From NCBI RefSeq assembly GCF_017814975.1, contig NZ_JAGIQA010000002.1, positions 310,001-374,000 on the forward strand: a DNA stretch of 64,000 bases. The letters run 5' to 3'. Origin of the DNA: Cupriavidus consociatus (GTDB lineage Bacteria; Pseudomonadota; Gammaproteobacteria; Burkholderiales; Burkholderiaceae). Below are positions 8,667-16,664 of this stretch, in pieces. The number at the start of each line of letters is the position of its first letter. Position 1 is the stretch's first letter. Position numbers and translations under genes: made by a program. The notes below the pieces were generated by a model. That model was given only the letters and a program-made list of their open reading frames with translations, was not told the origin of the DNA and made no database searches.

Positions 8667-9380
8667 ATGCAAGACCGTACTGTGCAAACCATGTGGGAAG
8701 CCATCGACGCGCTCGATTTTTCAAGGATGAAGGCCAAGCTGATGCACCAGAAGCATCAGGACTGGACACAGGAATCGCTGGAGCAGGCCGAGCGCGGCTA
8801 CCGTCAGTTCCTGAAGCTGGCAGCGAAGTATCCGGAGACGCCGGCGGTGCCCAGCGAACTGGTCGACGCATTCTGGCATGCGCATATCCTGGATACCCGG
8901 CGCTATGCCGATGACTGCGTGCAGATCTTCGGCTATATCCTGCATCACGATCCCTACGTTGGCATCGATGGCCCCGAAGACGAAAGCCGCCTGATGGCAA
9001 TGGCGGCGACGAGCGATGCGCTGAACATGCGCGAGTTCGGCAGCCCGCTCACCTCAGCGGCTTACTGCGCGCGCGCCGCAGCCGACGACGCCGCATATTG
9101 TGCGCGCATGGCACAGAAAGGGAATGCCGCCTATTGCGCGCGCATGGCAAAGGAAAAGAATGCAGCCTATTGCGCGCGCATGGCCGATCGGCTGGACGCC
9201 GCGTACTGTGCTCGCATGGGCAGCTCGGCGGACGCCGCGTACTGTGCTCGCATGGTCTCAGGCGAGGCCGCGTACTGCGCACGGATCGCAGCGACCGGGC
9301 TGGTCGTCTCTCAAGGACCTTTGGCCGCTGCCAAACCCGCCTATTGTGCTTTGACGTCGCCTCAGGCTGCGGCTTGCTGA
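8667..9380 (+). CDS. GRPD-like domain protein with AAYCAR-repeat tail
   Basis: Soluble protein of 237 residues in two parts. Residues 1-125 resemble the glycine-rich-domain-containing-protein-like (GRPD/DUF1399) fold, with the signature VPSELVDAFWHAHILDTRRY (61-80) followed by DDC and LHHDPY; its Trp-His-x-His and His-His pairs could bind a metal. Residues 131-237 are a tail in which AAYCAR recurs at 131, 142, 154, 166, 178, 190 and 201, with a last variant PAYCAL at 224 and a final Cys. The spacing is 11-12 residues, separated by Met-Ala plus charged residues. GAGGAAA before the ATG supports the start. I do not recognise the tail as a described family. No peptide-maturation enzyme lies next to it; the upstream neighbour is the GGDEF-EAL sensor. 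Function unknown. Confidence 0.8.
   Translation: MQDRTVQTMWEAIDALDFSRMKAKLMHQKHQDWTQESLEQAERGYRQFLKLAAKYPETPAVPSELVDAFWHAHILDTRRYADDCVQIFGYILHHDPYVGIDGPEDESRLMAMAATSDALNMREFGSPLTSAAYCARAAADDAAYCARMAQKGNAAYCARMAKEKNAAYCARMADRLDAAYCARMGSSADAAYCARMVSGEAAYCARIAATGLVVSQGPLAAAKPAYCALTSPQAAAC
9057..9353 (+). repeat. eight coding repeats of (A/P)AYCA(R/L)
   Basis: Coding tandem repeat of about 36 bases per unit, the last one after a 23-residue gap. Tyr is TAC in units 1, 5, 6, 7 and TAT in 2, 3, 4, 8; Cys is TGC in 1, 3, 4, 7 and TGT in 2, 5, 6, 8. The core amino acids are nevertheless unchanged, so selection acts on the peptide rather than on recent DNA duplication. Linkers vary in sequence but hardly in length. 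Confidence 0.9.
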
Positions 9381-9423
9381 AGACGGCCTGACCTGTTGGT
9401 CACCGCCACTTGGCCCACGCGTT

Positions 9424-9451
9424 CGTTACTGCGACGCAAGTCGCAGTAACG
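9424..9451. terminator. hairpin between convergent genes
   Basis: An 11-bp perfect stem, CGTTACTGCGA with TCGCAGTAACG around a six-base loop, lies between the convergent ends at 9380 and 9460. No T-run follows on either side, so it is either a weak terminator or a transcript-end stabiliser. Confidence 0.5.
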
Positions 9452-9459
9452 GGCGATCC

Positions 9460-9960
9460 CTAGCGAGCGGATTCCTTTTTTGCCGCGCGCGTGCGAGCGG
9501 CCTTGCGGGCTGCCTCGGATCGGCCGGCGGCGCCCTTGGTGCTCGCGGCCTTTTTCGCGGCAGCTGAACGGTCGGCCGCGGTACGCTTGCTTGCCGCGCT
9601 CCTGGCCTGGGCAGACAGCGCCTTGGAAGACGCCCCGGCCGTGCTCTCGCGCTTGAGTGCCTTGAGCGCGGCCTGGGCGCGCCTGGACGTGCTTTCCGAA
9701 CTTGCCCGCCGCGGCGCGGACTTGGCCTCTGTGGACTTCGTTTTAGCCTGGGCCGCGCCCTTCTTCGGCGGCACATCGACGCCAGCGCGGCGCGCCTCCG
9801 ATAAGCCGATCGCTATCGCTTGCTTTGCCGAGCGCACGCCGTGCTTGCCCTTTCGCACGGCCTCGATTTCGTCGCGAACAAAATGACCGGCCTGGGTGGT
9901 CGGCGCCTTCCCTTCCCGCTTGTCTGCCCTGGCTTGGGCGATGCTCGATGCTCTTGGCAT
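9460..9960 (-). CDS. DUF6496-like basic protein with Ala/Lys/Ser-rich tail
   Basis: Product of 166 residues. The N-terminal 65 residues resemble the short DUF6496-type proteins (MPRASSIAQ, then HFVRDEIEAVRKGKHGVRSAKQAIAIGLSEARRAGV), a conserved helical segment of unknown function common in beta-proteobacteria. The remaining 100 residues are low-complexity Ala, Ser, Arg and Lys, likely disordered and nucleic-acid binding. The start at 9960 has GGAG at seven bases; an ATG four codons upstream (9972) is the alternative. It faces the cold-shock gene divergently. A nucleoid or stress role is a guess from composition. Confidence 0.75.
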   Translation of the reverse strand: MPRASSIAQARADKREGKAPTTQAGHFVRDEIEAVRKGKHGVRSAKQAIAIGLSEARRAGVDVPPKKGAAQAKTKSTEAKSAPRRASSESTSRRAQAALKALKRESTAGASSKALSAQARSAASKRTAADRSAAAKKAASTKGAAGRSEAARKAARTRAAKKESAR

Positions 9961-10309
9961 GGTTGTCTCCATGATTGGCCGCGTTGATCTGGCAATGGGC
10001 CACGCCACATCCATCCAGTGTCCGCGGGGCTGATCAGAGTCCGCCATCTGCAGGCGGGCCACTGATGTCTACGCAATTGGCGTTCCAGGCTTGCCACGCA
10101 ATTCTCACCGTCCCGGCTTATGTTTCGCAAACGGCCAGTTGTGACGTCCTGTCCATCGCCATCTTCAGCCGGTCTTGGCACCAGCGTGCCTCTTAGGCTA
10201 TGCTGGCAATCCGCGGCGGCATGCAGCGGTCGACAATATTTGAGCGTTGCCAGATTTCCGGAAGGGAATCGCTAGCGCGCTCCCTTACTCACCAAATTTT
10301 GAGGATCAC
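9961..10309. other. divergent intergenic region (basic protein / cold-shock gene)
   Basis: About 350 bases between divergent starts. It holds the candidate cold-shock promoter at 10175-10204 and, after it, a leader of roughly 100 bases. No further gene is supported. Confidence 0.45.
10175..10204 (+). promoter_or_regulatory. candidate sigma70 promoter of the cold-shock gene
   Basis: TTGGCA at 10175-10180 and TATGCT at 10199-10204, 18 bases apart. This would give an untranslated leader of about 100 bases before the ATG at 10310, the kind of long leader known for cold-shock genes. Confidence 0.35.
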
Positions 10310-10513
10310 ATGGCGACGGGCACTGTGAAATGGTTCAACAGCGAAAAAGGCTATGGGTTCATCACACCGGATGATGGCGGCAAGGACTTGTTTGCCCATC
10401 ACAGTGAAATCCAGGGCAGCGGGTTCAAGTCGCTGGACGAAGGCGCAAAAGTCGAATTCGACGTCACGCAGGGCCAGAAAGGCCCGCAGGCATCAAACAT
10501 TCGCAAGCTGTAA
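10310..10513 (+). CDS. cold-shock domain protein (CspA family)
   Basis: Single-stranded nucleic-acid-binding protein of 67 residues, the standard length of the family. It carries RNP1 KGYGFI and RNP2 DLFAHH (here DLFAHHSEI) inside the typical [18 protein letters not shown] opening, and [17 protein letters not shown] at the end. It acts in the cytoplasm as an RNA chaperone that melts secondary structure. The start at 10310 is preceded by GAGGATCAC, a good ribosome binding site; the open frame back to 10247 is discarded. Which csp paralogue this is cannot be told here. Confidence 0.95.
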   Translation: MATGTVKWFNSEKGYGFITPDDGGKDLFAHHSEIQGSGFKSLDEGAKVEFDVTQGQKGPQASNIRKL

Positions 10514-10537
10514 ATCCTCGCCTGAGCGCACCAACGT

Positions 10538-10568
10538 AGAAGCTTTTCCAAAATCGCGAAAGGCTTCT
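10538..10568. terminator. hairpin downstream of the cold-shock gene
   Basis: AGAAGCTTTTC pairs with GAAAGGCTTCT with a single wobble pair and a nine-base loop, 25 bases after the cold-shock stop and before the convergent regulator end at 10604. It has no clean T-run. Confidence 0.4.
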
Positions 10569-10603
10569 CGGCGGCGTGCTGCGCTTCTGGCGGCAGGGAC
10601 TCG

Positions 10604-11602
10604 TCAAGCTACGCCGGCGAGGTCGTCAAGGCCGGTGCTAGCAAAGCGCTCGCGGTAAGCGGCGGGCGTGACATTCAGCCGCCGCTGGAATGTCTGCCTC
10701 AACCTCACCTCTGATCCAAAGCCGCTCTCCATGGCGATCCGCTTCAGCGGCTGCTCGCTGTCTTCGAGCAGCCGCCGGGCCGCGTCCAGCCGTGTCTGCT
10801 CGACATAGGCCGAAGGCGTGTGCCCGGTCTCTTTCTGAAACACCCTGGAGAAATTCCGCTCACTCATCGCAAAGCGCGCCGCGAGCGCCTTTACCGACAG
10901 ATCCGCCTTCGGAGAGCGATGGATGTAGTCCTGGATATCGCGAACCCTTGGATGGACCGTCATCTGGCTGAGCAGGTGCTCGCTGAACTGCGACTGCCCT
11001 CCCGGCCGTTTCAGGTAGACGACGAGATCTCTTGCCACCGACAGGGCGATATCGCGACCCAGGTCCTCCTCTACCATGGCAAGGATCAGGTCGAACACGG
11101 CGGTCACGCCGGCCGACGTCCAGACATGCGCATCGCGAATGAAGATCGCGTCTGCGTCCACCAGTATCCCGGGATACCGCTGTCGCATGAGTTCCGCCAC
11201 GCTCCAGTGGGTAGCGGCGCGCCGGCCGCCGAGCAGGCCGGCTTCAGCGAGGAAAAAGCTCCCCGAGCAAAGCCCCACAATGGTTTTCAGCCTGTCGGCA
11301 GACGTACGGCACCAATCCACCACCGCGCCACACGCCGCCAGGACATTGAGGATATCCCGGGCCCCGACGATGACCACCACGTCGGCGGGCGGCAGGCCAT
11401 CGAGCGACCGCGCTGCCGCGAGCGAAATCAGCGTATCGGACTGGATGGCGCCGGCCTGCGGTCCGACGATCCGAAGGTCGTATTTCGGTTCACAACCGAG
11501 CTGCCGCAAACGGGTGTTGGCATAGTCGAAGACATTGATGGCGCCAACGGCTTCGATGGCCTTGAATCCGGGATAGATGACGATGTCTACAGTAGTTCTC
11601 AT
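10604..11602 (-). CDS. GlxA-type AraC family transcriptional regulator
   Basis: 332 residues in two domains. Residues 1-190 form a DJ-1/PfpI (amidotransferase-like) sensor fold: MRTTVDIVIYPGFKAIEAVG, VVIVGARD, and the nucleophile-elbow-like TIVGLCSGSFFLAEAGLLGGRRATTHW-type region at about 125-150. Residues 215-320 carry the double helix-turn-helix of AraC proteins (LSVKALAARFAMSERNFSRVFQKETG and PLKRIAMESGFGSEVRLRQTFQRRLNVTPAAYRERF). Such regulators usually control amino-acid or betaine catabolism (GbdR, CdhR, ArgR belong to this group), but nothing adjacent is an obvious target. The start at 11602 opens the conserved fold; the frame runs back to 11749. Divergent from the cyclase gene. Confidence 0.85.
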   Translation of the reverse strand: MRTTVDIVIYPGFKAIEAVGAINVFDYANTRLRQLGCEPKYDLRIVGPQAGAIQSDTLISLAAARSLDGLPPADVVVIVGARDILNVLAACGAVVDWCRTSADRLKTIVGLCSGSFFLAEAGLLGGRRAATHWSVAELMRQRYPGILVDADAIFIRDAHVWTSAGVTAVFDLILAMVEEDLGRDIALSVARDLVVYLKRPGGQSQFSEHLLSQMTVHPRVRDIQDYIHRSPKADLSVKALAARFAMSERNFSRVFQKETGHTPSAYVEQTRLDAARRLLEDSEQPLKRIAMESGFGSEVRLRQTFQRRLNVTPAAYRERFASTGLDDLAGVA

Positions 11603-11924
11603 GCGGCACAGGCGTGGGGTACGGCGCGGTCGAATGTCTCTGACCGCATGCGTCAAACGCAGATTGTATCCAACCGTTCCGCCTCGCCAGCCGGGCACAG
11701 GGCGTAAATGCCAACCAGCCAGCCCTGACTCACGCGACGAATAATGCACAGGCCTCGATACGAAGCCGGATCGGAAGACATAGGACGTCGGTCCGCGGCT
11801 GGGTGCGCGCTCAATCCGGTGCGCCCATAACCAACCAGCACACTCTCTCCTGTTCGACGTGCCCTGCCCGCCTTAAGATGAATTGTTGACTGTCGCTGGC
11901 CCCCATCCGGGGGAAAAAAGCCCC
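11603..11924. other. divergent intergenic region
   Basis: About 320 bases between the GlxA-like regulator and the cyclase-ATPase gene. It presumably contains both promoters. I see no convincing operator or RNA gene. Confidence 0.35.
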
Positions 11925-14900
11925 ATGCGCTGCGCAAGCTGCGGGTTCGAGAATCCGACAGGTGCCAAGTTCTGTGAGGAATGTGGCGCCAGGCAGGGAC
12001 GCGTCTGCCCGGCCTGCGGGCAAGAGGCGGCTGCGAGCGCCAAATTCTGCAGCGAATGCGGCGCGCCCTTAAGTGCTCTCGCAAGCGCACCCTCGAGCGC
12101 TACACCGCCTGCCGCGGCAACTGCGCCCAGCACTCCCATCGACTACACACCGCCCTATCTGGCCGAGCGCATCCGCTCGGCGCAGGCAGAGATGGAAGCC
12201 CGCGGCCAGGCGGACGGCGAGCGCAAGATGGTCACCGCGCTGTTCGCCGACATGGCGGGCTCGACCGCGCTGATCCATGATCTCGATCCCGAGGATGCCC
12301 GCCGCCTGATCGACCCGGTGCTGGCGCTGATGATGGAGGCCGTGCACCACTACGAGGGCTTTGTGGCCAAGTCGATGGGCGATGGCATCCTGGCGCTGTT
12401 CGGGGCACCGATCGCCAACGAAGACCATCCGCAGCGCGCCTTGCTGGCGGCGCTGCGCATGCAGGAAGCCATGCGCCACTACGCCGACGGCGTGCGCCTC
12501 GCCCAGGGCATCGCCCTGCAGATCCGTGTCGGCATCAACTCCGGAGAAGTGGTGGTGCGCACGATCCGCATCAAGGACCTGCACACCGACTACGACCCGG
12601 TGGGCAATTCGATCCATATTGCTTCGCGCATGGAGAGCATCGCCGTGCCCGGCTCGATCGTTGCGAGCGAACACACCCGCAACCTGACTGAGGGCTATTT
12701 CGCCTTCAAGGCGCTCGGCGCGACGCCGATCAAGGGCTTGCCCGAGCCGCTCGCGGTCTTCGAAGTCCTCGGCCTCGGGCCGCTGCGTACCCGGCTGCAG
12801 GTGTCGGCCAGCCGCGGGCTGGCGCGCTTTGTCGGCCGCACCCGCGAGCTCGAAGCCTTGCAGGAGGCGCGCGCACGGGCACGGGCCGGACACGGGCAGA
12901 TCGTCGGCCTGGTGGGCGAACCGGGCGTGGGCAAGTCGCGGCTTTGCCACGAGTTCAAGCTGCTTGCGCCGCGCGATAGCCTGGTGCTCGAAACCTTCTC
13001 GGTCTCCCACGGCAAGGCCTATCCATACCTGCCGCTGATCGAGCTGCTGCGGAACTACTGCCAGATCACCGCGCAGGACGATGAGCGCCGGCGGCGCGAG
13101 AAGCTCACCGGCAAGCTGCTCACGCTGGATCGCGGGCTGGAAGACAGCCTGCCTTATCTTTGCCACCTGCTGGGCGCCGCCGAGCCGGGCTCGGCACTGG
13201 CGCAGATGGACACCCAGGTCCGGCAGCAACGCACCTTCGAAGCGATCAAGCGCCTGCTCGTGCGCGAAAGCCTGACCCAGCCGCTGGAGCTGATCATCGA
13301 AGACCTGCAGTGGCTGGACAGCGAAACCGAGGCCTTCCTGGGCTTCCTCGGCGAGAGCGTGCCGAGCGCCCGCATCCTGCTGCTGGTCAATTTCCGGCCG
13401 GAATACCGGCACGACTGGAGCCGCAAGAGCTATTACACGCAGCTGCGCCTGGATCCACTGGGCGCGGCCGAGGCGCGGGAACTGCTGCGCGCCTTGCTCG
13501 GCGACGCCGCCGGGCTTGGCCGGCTCGAGCAACTGATCCTGGAGCAGACCGAAGGCAATCCCTTCTTCATCGAGGAAGTGGTGCAGGACCTGGTCGAAGG
13601 GCAGATCCTGCGCGGCGAGCGCGGACACTACCGCCTCGAGCAGGTCCCGGGCAAGCTGCACATCCCTGCTACCGTGCAGGGGGTGCTCGCTGCCCGCATC
13701 GACCGCCTGCAACCGGCCGAAAAAGCGCTGCTGCAGACCCTGGCGGTGATCGGCAAGGTATTTCCCTGGAGCCTGCTGGTGCGCGTCGTCGAACAGCCGG
13801 AGGACAAGACGAAGACCCTGCTGGCGCGGCTGCAAGCCGGGGAGTTCATCTACGAGCAGCCGGCTTTTCCGGAAGTGGAATACAGCTTCAAGCATGCACT
13901 AACGCAGGAGGTCACCTACGGCTCCCTGCTGAGCGAGCGGCGCCGTGCACTGCATGAACGCACTGCCCAGGCGGTCGAGGCACTGTTCGGCGCCCAGCTC
14001 GAGGAGCACTGCAGCGAGCTGGCCTATCACTTCAGCCGCAGCGGCAATACGCCGAAGGCCGTGGAATACCTGCACCGTGCCGGGCGCCAGGCCGTGCAGC
14101 GCTCGGCTGACGCCGAGGCGGTCACCCACCTCACCATGGCGCTCAACTTGCTCGCCGCGCTGCCGGATGGCCAGGAGCGCGCACGCGAGGAACTCGCTAT
14201 CCAGCTTGCCCTCGGTCCGGCCTGGATGGCCGCCAAAGGCTTTGCTGCCCCGGAAGTGGGAGAAACCTACACGCGCGCGCTGGCACTGTGCCGGCAACTC
14301 GGCGAGACGGCCCAGTTGTTTACTGCCCTGATGGGACTGCGCACGTTTTATACGGTCCGTGCGGAACTCCGGACTGCGCGAGGGCTGGCGGACCAGCTGC
14401 TTGGGCTGGCCGAGCAAGCGCGGGAGCTTGCGTTGCAGGTCCAGGCGCGCCGGGCCCTGGGTGCCAATCTGTTCTATCTTGGCGAACTGGTTCCTGCCCG
14501 TGAGCGTCTGGAACAGGCCATGGCTCTCTATGACCCGGAGCTGCATCGCTCGCATGCCTATGTCTACGGCCTGGAACCCGGCGTGCAAGGGCTCGCGCTG
14601 CTGGCCATGGACCTGTGGCTGCTCGGCTATCCCGACCAGGCCTGCGCGCGCAGCCAGGAGGCGCTTGCCCTGGCCCGGACCCCATCCCATCCGTCCGACT
14701 CGGCGGACGCGCTGATCGCAGCCGCCGAGGTCCGCCTGTTCCGCGGCGAGATCCAGTCGGCCCACGAGCTCGCCCAGGCGCTCGTCGCCCTCGCCATCGA
14801 CCATGGCTTGCCCTACGGTCTGGCTTGCGGAACCATACTGACGGGCTGGGCGCTGGCAGCAGAGGGTCGCACGGCGGAGGGCATTGACCTCATCCGAAGC

Positions 14901-15362
14901 GGCTTGAGCGCCTACCGCGCCACCGGCGCCGAGCTGTTGCGAACGCATTTCCTGGCGCTACTGGCCGAGACCTGTGCCAGGGCGGGACAGCTCGACGCAG
15001 GCCTTGCCGCAGTGGACGAGGCGCTGGACGTCGCAGACCGGACGGACGAACGGATTCACGAGGCGGAACTGCATCGGCTCAAGGGAGAGCTGACGCTGCT
15101 GGCACCGGGCCGCCCCGAGGACGGAAGCCAGTGCGCCCGCGACGCCGAAGCCTGCTTCCTGCATGCGCTTGCGCTCGCCCGCGAGCAAGGGGCCCAATCG
15201 CTGGCATTGCGCGCCGTGTTATCCCTGGGCCGGTTGTGGCAGCAGCAGGGCCGCCAGGCCGAGGCCCGTCCCTTGCTGTCGGAATGCTATGGCTGGTTCA
15301 GCGAAGGCTTCGATACGGCAGACCTGCGCGCAGCCAGGGTGCTGCTCGCCGGACTCGGCTAG
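11925..15362 (+). CDS. double-zinc-ribbon class III cyclase / AAA ATPase / helical-repeat protein
   Basis: Large soluble signalling protein of 1145 residues. An N-terminal double zinc ribbon uses four Cys-x2-Cys pairs (CASC, CEEC, CPAC, CSEC; residues 2-50). A class III nucleotide cyclase domain (about 95-290) has the first metal Asp in LFADMAGST and the second in SMGDGILALFG. An ATPase of the AAA/STAND kind follows, with Walker A GEPGVGKS near 331-338 and IIEDLQWLDSETEAF as Walker B. The last 450 residues are alpha-helical repeats of TPR type. Proteins of this architecture are usually annotated adenylate/guanylate cyclase. The ATG at 11925 is chosen because GGGGGA lies upstream and MRCASCGFENPTGAKFC opens the ribbon. 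It converges with the next gene with only eight bases between stops. Confidence 0.9.
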   Translation: MRCASCGFENPTGAKFCEECGARQGRVCPACGQEAAASAKFCSECGAPLSALASAPSSATPPAAATAPSTPIDYTPPYLAERIRSAQAEMEARGQADGERKMVTALFADMAGSTALIHDLDPEDARRLIDPVLALMMEAVHHYEGFVAKSMGDGILALFGAPIANEDHPQRALLAALRMQEAMRHYADGVRLAQGIALQIRVGINSGEVVVRTIRIKDLHTDYDPVGNSIHIASRMESIAVPGSIVASEHTRNLTEGYFAFKALGATPIKGLPEPLAVFEVLGLGPLRTRLQVSASRGLARFVGRTRELEALQEARARARAGHGQIVGLVGEPGVGKSRLCHEFKLLAPRDSLVLETFSVSHGKAYPYLPLIELLRNYCQITAQDDERRRREKLTGKLLTLDRGLEDSLPYLCHLLGAAEPGSALAQMDTQVRQQRTFEAIKRLLVRESLTQPLELIIEDLQWLDSETEAFLGFLGESVPSARILLLVNFRPEYRHDWSRKSYYTQLRLDPLGAAEARELLRALLGDAAGLGRLEQLILEQTEGNPFFIEEVVQDLVEGQILRGERGHYRLEQVPGKLHIPATVQGVLAARIDRLQPAEKALLQTLAVIGKVFPWSLLVRVVEQPEDKTKTLLARLQAGEFIYEQPAFPEVEYSFKHALTQEVTYGSLLSERRRALHERTAQAVEALFGAQLEEHCSELAYHFSRSGNTPKAVEYLHRAGRQAVQRSADAEAVTHLTMALNLLAALPDGQERAREELAIQLALGPAWMAAKGFAAPEVGETYTRALALCRQLGETAQLFTALMGLRTFYTVRAELRTARGLADQLLGLAEQARELALQVQARRALGANLFYLGELVPARERLEQAMALYDPELHRSHAYVYGLEPGVQGLALLAMDLWLLGYPDQACARSQEALALARTPSHPSDSADALIAAAEVRLFRGEIQSAHELAQALVALAIDHGLPYGLACGTILTGWALAAEGRTAEGIDLIRSGLSAYRATGAELLRTHFLALLAETCARAGQLDAGLAAVDEALDVADRTDERIHEAELHRLKGELTLLAPGRPEDGSQCARDAEACFLHALALAREQGAQSLALRAVLSLGRLWQQQGRQAEARPLLSECYGWFSEGFDTADLRAARVLLAGLG

Positions 15363-15370
15363 CGCCGCCC

Positions 15371-16519
15371 TCATTCGGCCCCGACCGTGGTGACCGGGAT
15401 CCAGCGGCCACCCTTGACCTGATAGAGGGTCGAGGTCGGATTCTTCAGGTCGCCGTTCGCATCGAAGGCAATCTTGCCGGTAATGCCCTCATATTGCGTG
15501 GCACGGAGTGCCGCCACAAACTCGGCCGGCTTCGCGGAATTGGCCTGCCTCATCGCGTTGATCGCCACCCACGCGGCGTCGTACGCGAAGGGGGAATAGG
15601 TGAGGTTGTCTGCGCCGAAACGCTTCTTGAAAGTCTGCATGAAGGCCTTGCCTTGCGTCAGCGTTTCGATAGGGCGTCCATATTCCCAGGCCATCGCACC
15701 TTCCGCCTCTCGGCCCGCTACGTTGAGAAAGATGCTGTCGGCAATGCCACCGCTGCCGACGAACTGGGCGCGCATGCCCAGCTGCTTCATGCGCTTCACG
15801 ATGAGCGCGGCCTGGTAGTCGCCACCGCCGAAGAACAGCAGATCGGCATTCGCCCCCCGGATTGTCGTCAGCTGTGCGTTGATGTCGATCGCCTTGTCAT
15901 TGGTGTATTCCGCTATCGCGATCCTGCCGCCGGCAGCCGTGACGGCCTGCTTGAATTCGTCCACCGCCCCGTGGCCGAACGCAGTCCGGTCATCCATCAC
16001 GGCAATGCGCTGCGCCTTCATGACATTGACAGCGTACTTCCCCGCCATGCCGGAGTTTTGCGTATCGGTCGCAATGATGCGGAAGACCGTCTTCAGGCCC
16101 TGATGCGTGATGTCCGGATTGGATGCCGCGGGAAGGATCATCGGAATCCCTGCCTTGGCGAAGATCGGCGCGCACGGCAGGGCAACCCCCGAGTTGTAGT
16201 AACCGACCACCGCGGCCACCTCGTCGTCGACCAGCTTCTGCGCGACCTGAACCCCGATGCGCGGGTCGCTTTGGTCATCTACCGCATCGATCTCGAAACG
16301 GACCTCCTGGCCGCCCAGCCTGATGCGCTGCGCATTGGCTTCTTCGACAGCCAGGCGAACACCGTTCTGCATGTCCTTGCCATTGGCGGCATTGATACCG
16401 GTCAGGGGACTGGACACCCCGATCCTGACAATTTGCTGCCCATAGGCCTGGCTGAATGCGCAGCTCAGCAACAAGGCGCTCAGGCTTGTCACGAGCAGCC
16501 GTCGAGAAAGATCGATCAT
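15371..16519 (-). CDS. branched-chain-amino-acid-type ABC substrate-binding protein
   Basis: Periplasmic ligand-binding protein of 382 residues of the Leu/Ile/Val (LivJ-like) type. The signal peptide covers residues 1-28 (MIDLSRRLLVTSLSALLLSC, then cleavage after AYG), and the mature part starts QQIVRIGVSSPLTG. Typical elements are GKDMQNGVRLAVEEAN, VVGYYNSGVALPCAPIFAKAGIPMI and ADLLFFGGGDYQAALI. LLSC in the signal region could be read as a weak lipobox. No LivHMGF permease or ATPase genes are in the window, so it is an orphan binding protein. It lies 145 bases downstream of the M24 gene on the same strand, suggesting that its ligand is related to that enzyme's substrate or product. An in-frame ATG at 16561 is a less likely start. 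Confidence 0.85.
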   Translation of the reverse strand: MIDLSRRLLVTSLSALLLSCAFSQAYGQQIVRIGVSSPLTGINAANGKDMQNGVRLAVEEANAQRIRLGGQEVRFEIDAVDDQSDPRIGVQVAQKLVDDEVAAVVGYYNSGVALPCAPIFAKAGIPMILPAASNPDITHQGLKTVFRIIATDTQNSGMAGKYAVNVMKAQRIAVMDDRTAFGHGAVDEFKQAVTAAGGRIAIAEYTNDKAIDINAQLTTIRGANADLLFFGGGDYQAALIVKRMKQLGMRAQFVGSGGIADSIFLNVAGREAEGAMAWEYGRPIETLTQGKAFMQTFKKRFGADNLTYSPFAYDAAWVAINAMRQANSAKPAEFVAALRATQYEGITGKIAFDANGDLKNPTSTLYQVKGGRWIPVTTVGAE

Positions 16520-16664
16520 GGGTTCAATGCCGGCGACACAGGGAATCGGGGGCGGCGCCATCCGTGCGCACCGTGGCTCGATTCTAATGTAACCGTGGCG
16601 TCGGCGAGGCACCGGCGGGATATCAGGGAGTACCCGGAAGATCCCCCGCGCCTGGCTTTGACCG

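Noticed and set aside
9057..9353. CRISPR-like periodic repeat
   Set aside because: The periodicity is coding, units drift synonymously and there are no unique spacers of constant length.
12069..13895. 608-codon open frame on the minus strand
   Set aside because: Antisense shadow of the cyclase-ATPase gene.
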